Assembly (NCBI GenBank): GCA_027296925.1
Contig: JAPUIP010000058.1
Coordinates: 1-6,305, forward strand
Direction: 5' to 3'
DNA: 6,305 nt
Source: Candidatus Poribacteria bacterium
GTDB lineage: Bacteria; Poribacteria; WGA-4E; PCPOR2b
Below are positions 6,265 to 6,305 of this stretch, piece after piece. Below the pieces are notes generated by a model. It saw only the letters and a program-made list of their open reading frames with translations. It had not been told where the DNA came from and made no database searches. Positions within the stretch are counted from its first letter, which is position 1; each line of letters starts with the position of its first letter. A program made the position numbers and the translations under genes.

Positions 6265-6305
6265 GGGAGGGTGCTTGCCCCGCCTGTCCCGAGCTTCGAG
6301 GGGAA

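Larger units (their letters stand above)
6055..6305. other. Intergenic region upstream of the operon, no gene recognised
   Basis: No open frame here has family-like sequence on either strand. It holds AT-rich sequence next to the operon promoter (6060-6140), two small inverted repeats (6154-6179) and a repeat cluster at the right edge. The neighbouring gene on this side lies beyond the window, so it cannot be said whether its promoter or terminator also falls here. Confidence 0.6.

Noticed and set aside
6202..6302. CRISPR-like array
   Set aside because: Repeat units are 9-12 bp and directly tandem or irregularly spaced, with no uniform unique spacers and no cas genes in the window.

Overview
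The window is a bacterial chromosomal segment with one partial gene on the plus strand (left edge) and five genes on the minus strand, which occupy almost all the rest. By eye the base composition is moderately GC-rich. Nothing fixes the taxon. PhyH-family oxygenases, LENG9-like 2H phosphoesterases and short GC-rich intergenic repeats would suit an environmental or host-associated, non-enteric bacterium, but this is only a guess.

Layout, left to right. Positions 1-870 (+) hold a phytanoyl-CoA dioxygenase (PhyH) family protein whose N-terminus lies outside the window. It meets the first minus-strand gene tail to tail, with a 9-nt overlap. Read in the minus direction from the right, the other genes form a likely operon. 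A good extended -10 promoter (6026-6054) leads into a 3-hydroxyacyl-CoA dehydrogenase family gene with a GTG start (5967-5005). Then come prpB, methylisocitrate lyase (4958-4035); prpC, 2-methylcitrate synthase (4045-2924, overlapping prpB by 11 nt); prpD, 2-methylcitrate dehydratase (2854-1415); and a 2H phosphoesterase ('2'-5' RNA ligase' family) gene (1404-862). Positions 6055-6305 have no recognisable gene. They contain two small inverted repeats and, at the right edge, short tandem and interspersed repeats that run off the window.

Function. PrpC condenses propionyl-CoA with oxaloacetate, PrpD dehydrates 2-methylcitrate, and after rehydration by an aconitase (not in the window) PrpB splits 2-methylisocitrate into pyruvate and succinate. 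The three enzymes together give most of a 2-methylcitrate cycle for propionyl-CoA disposal. The leading dehydrogenase suggests the operon is tied to an acyl-CoA oxidation route that yields propionyl-CoA. No PrpR-type regulator, propionyl-CoA synthetase (PrpE) or AcnD/PrpF is visible here.

I see no clearly novel defence, mobile or RNA system. The most unusual points are the operon composition (a dehydrogenase at the head, a 2H phosphoesterase at the tail), a strong imperfect hairpin between prpC and prpD, a possible stop-start relay between prpD and the phosphoesterase gene, and the repeat cluster at the right end.
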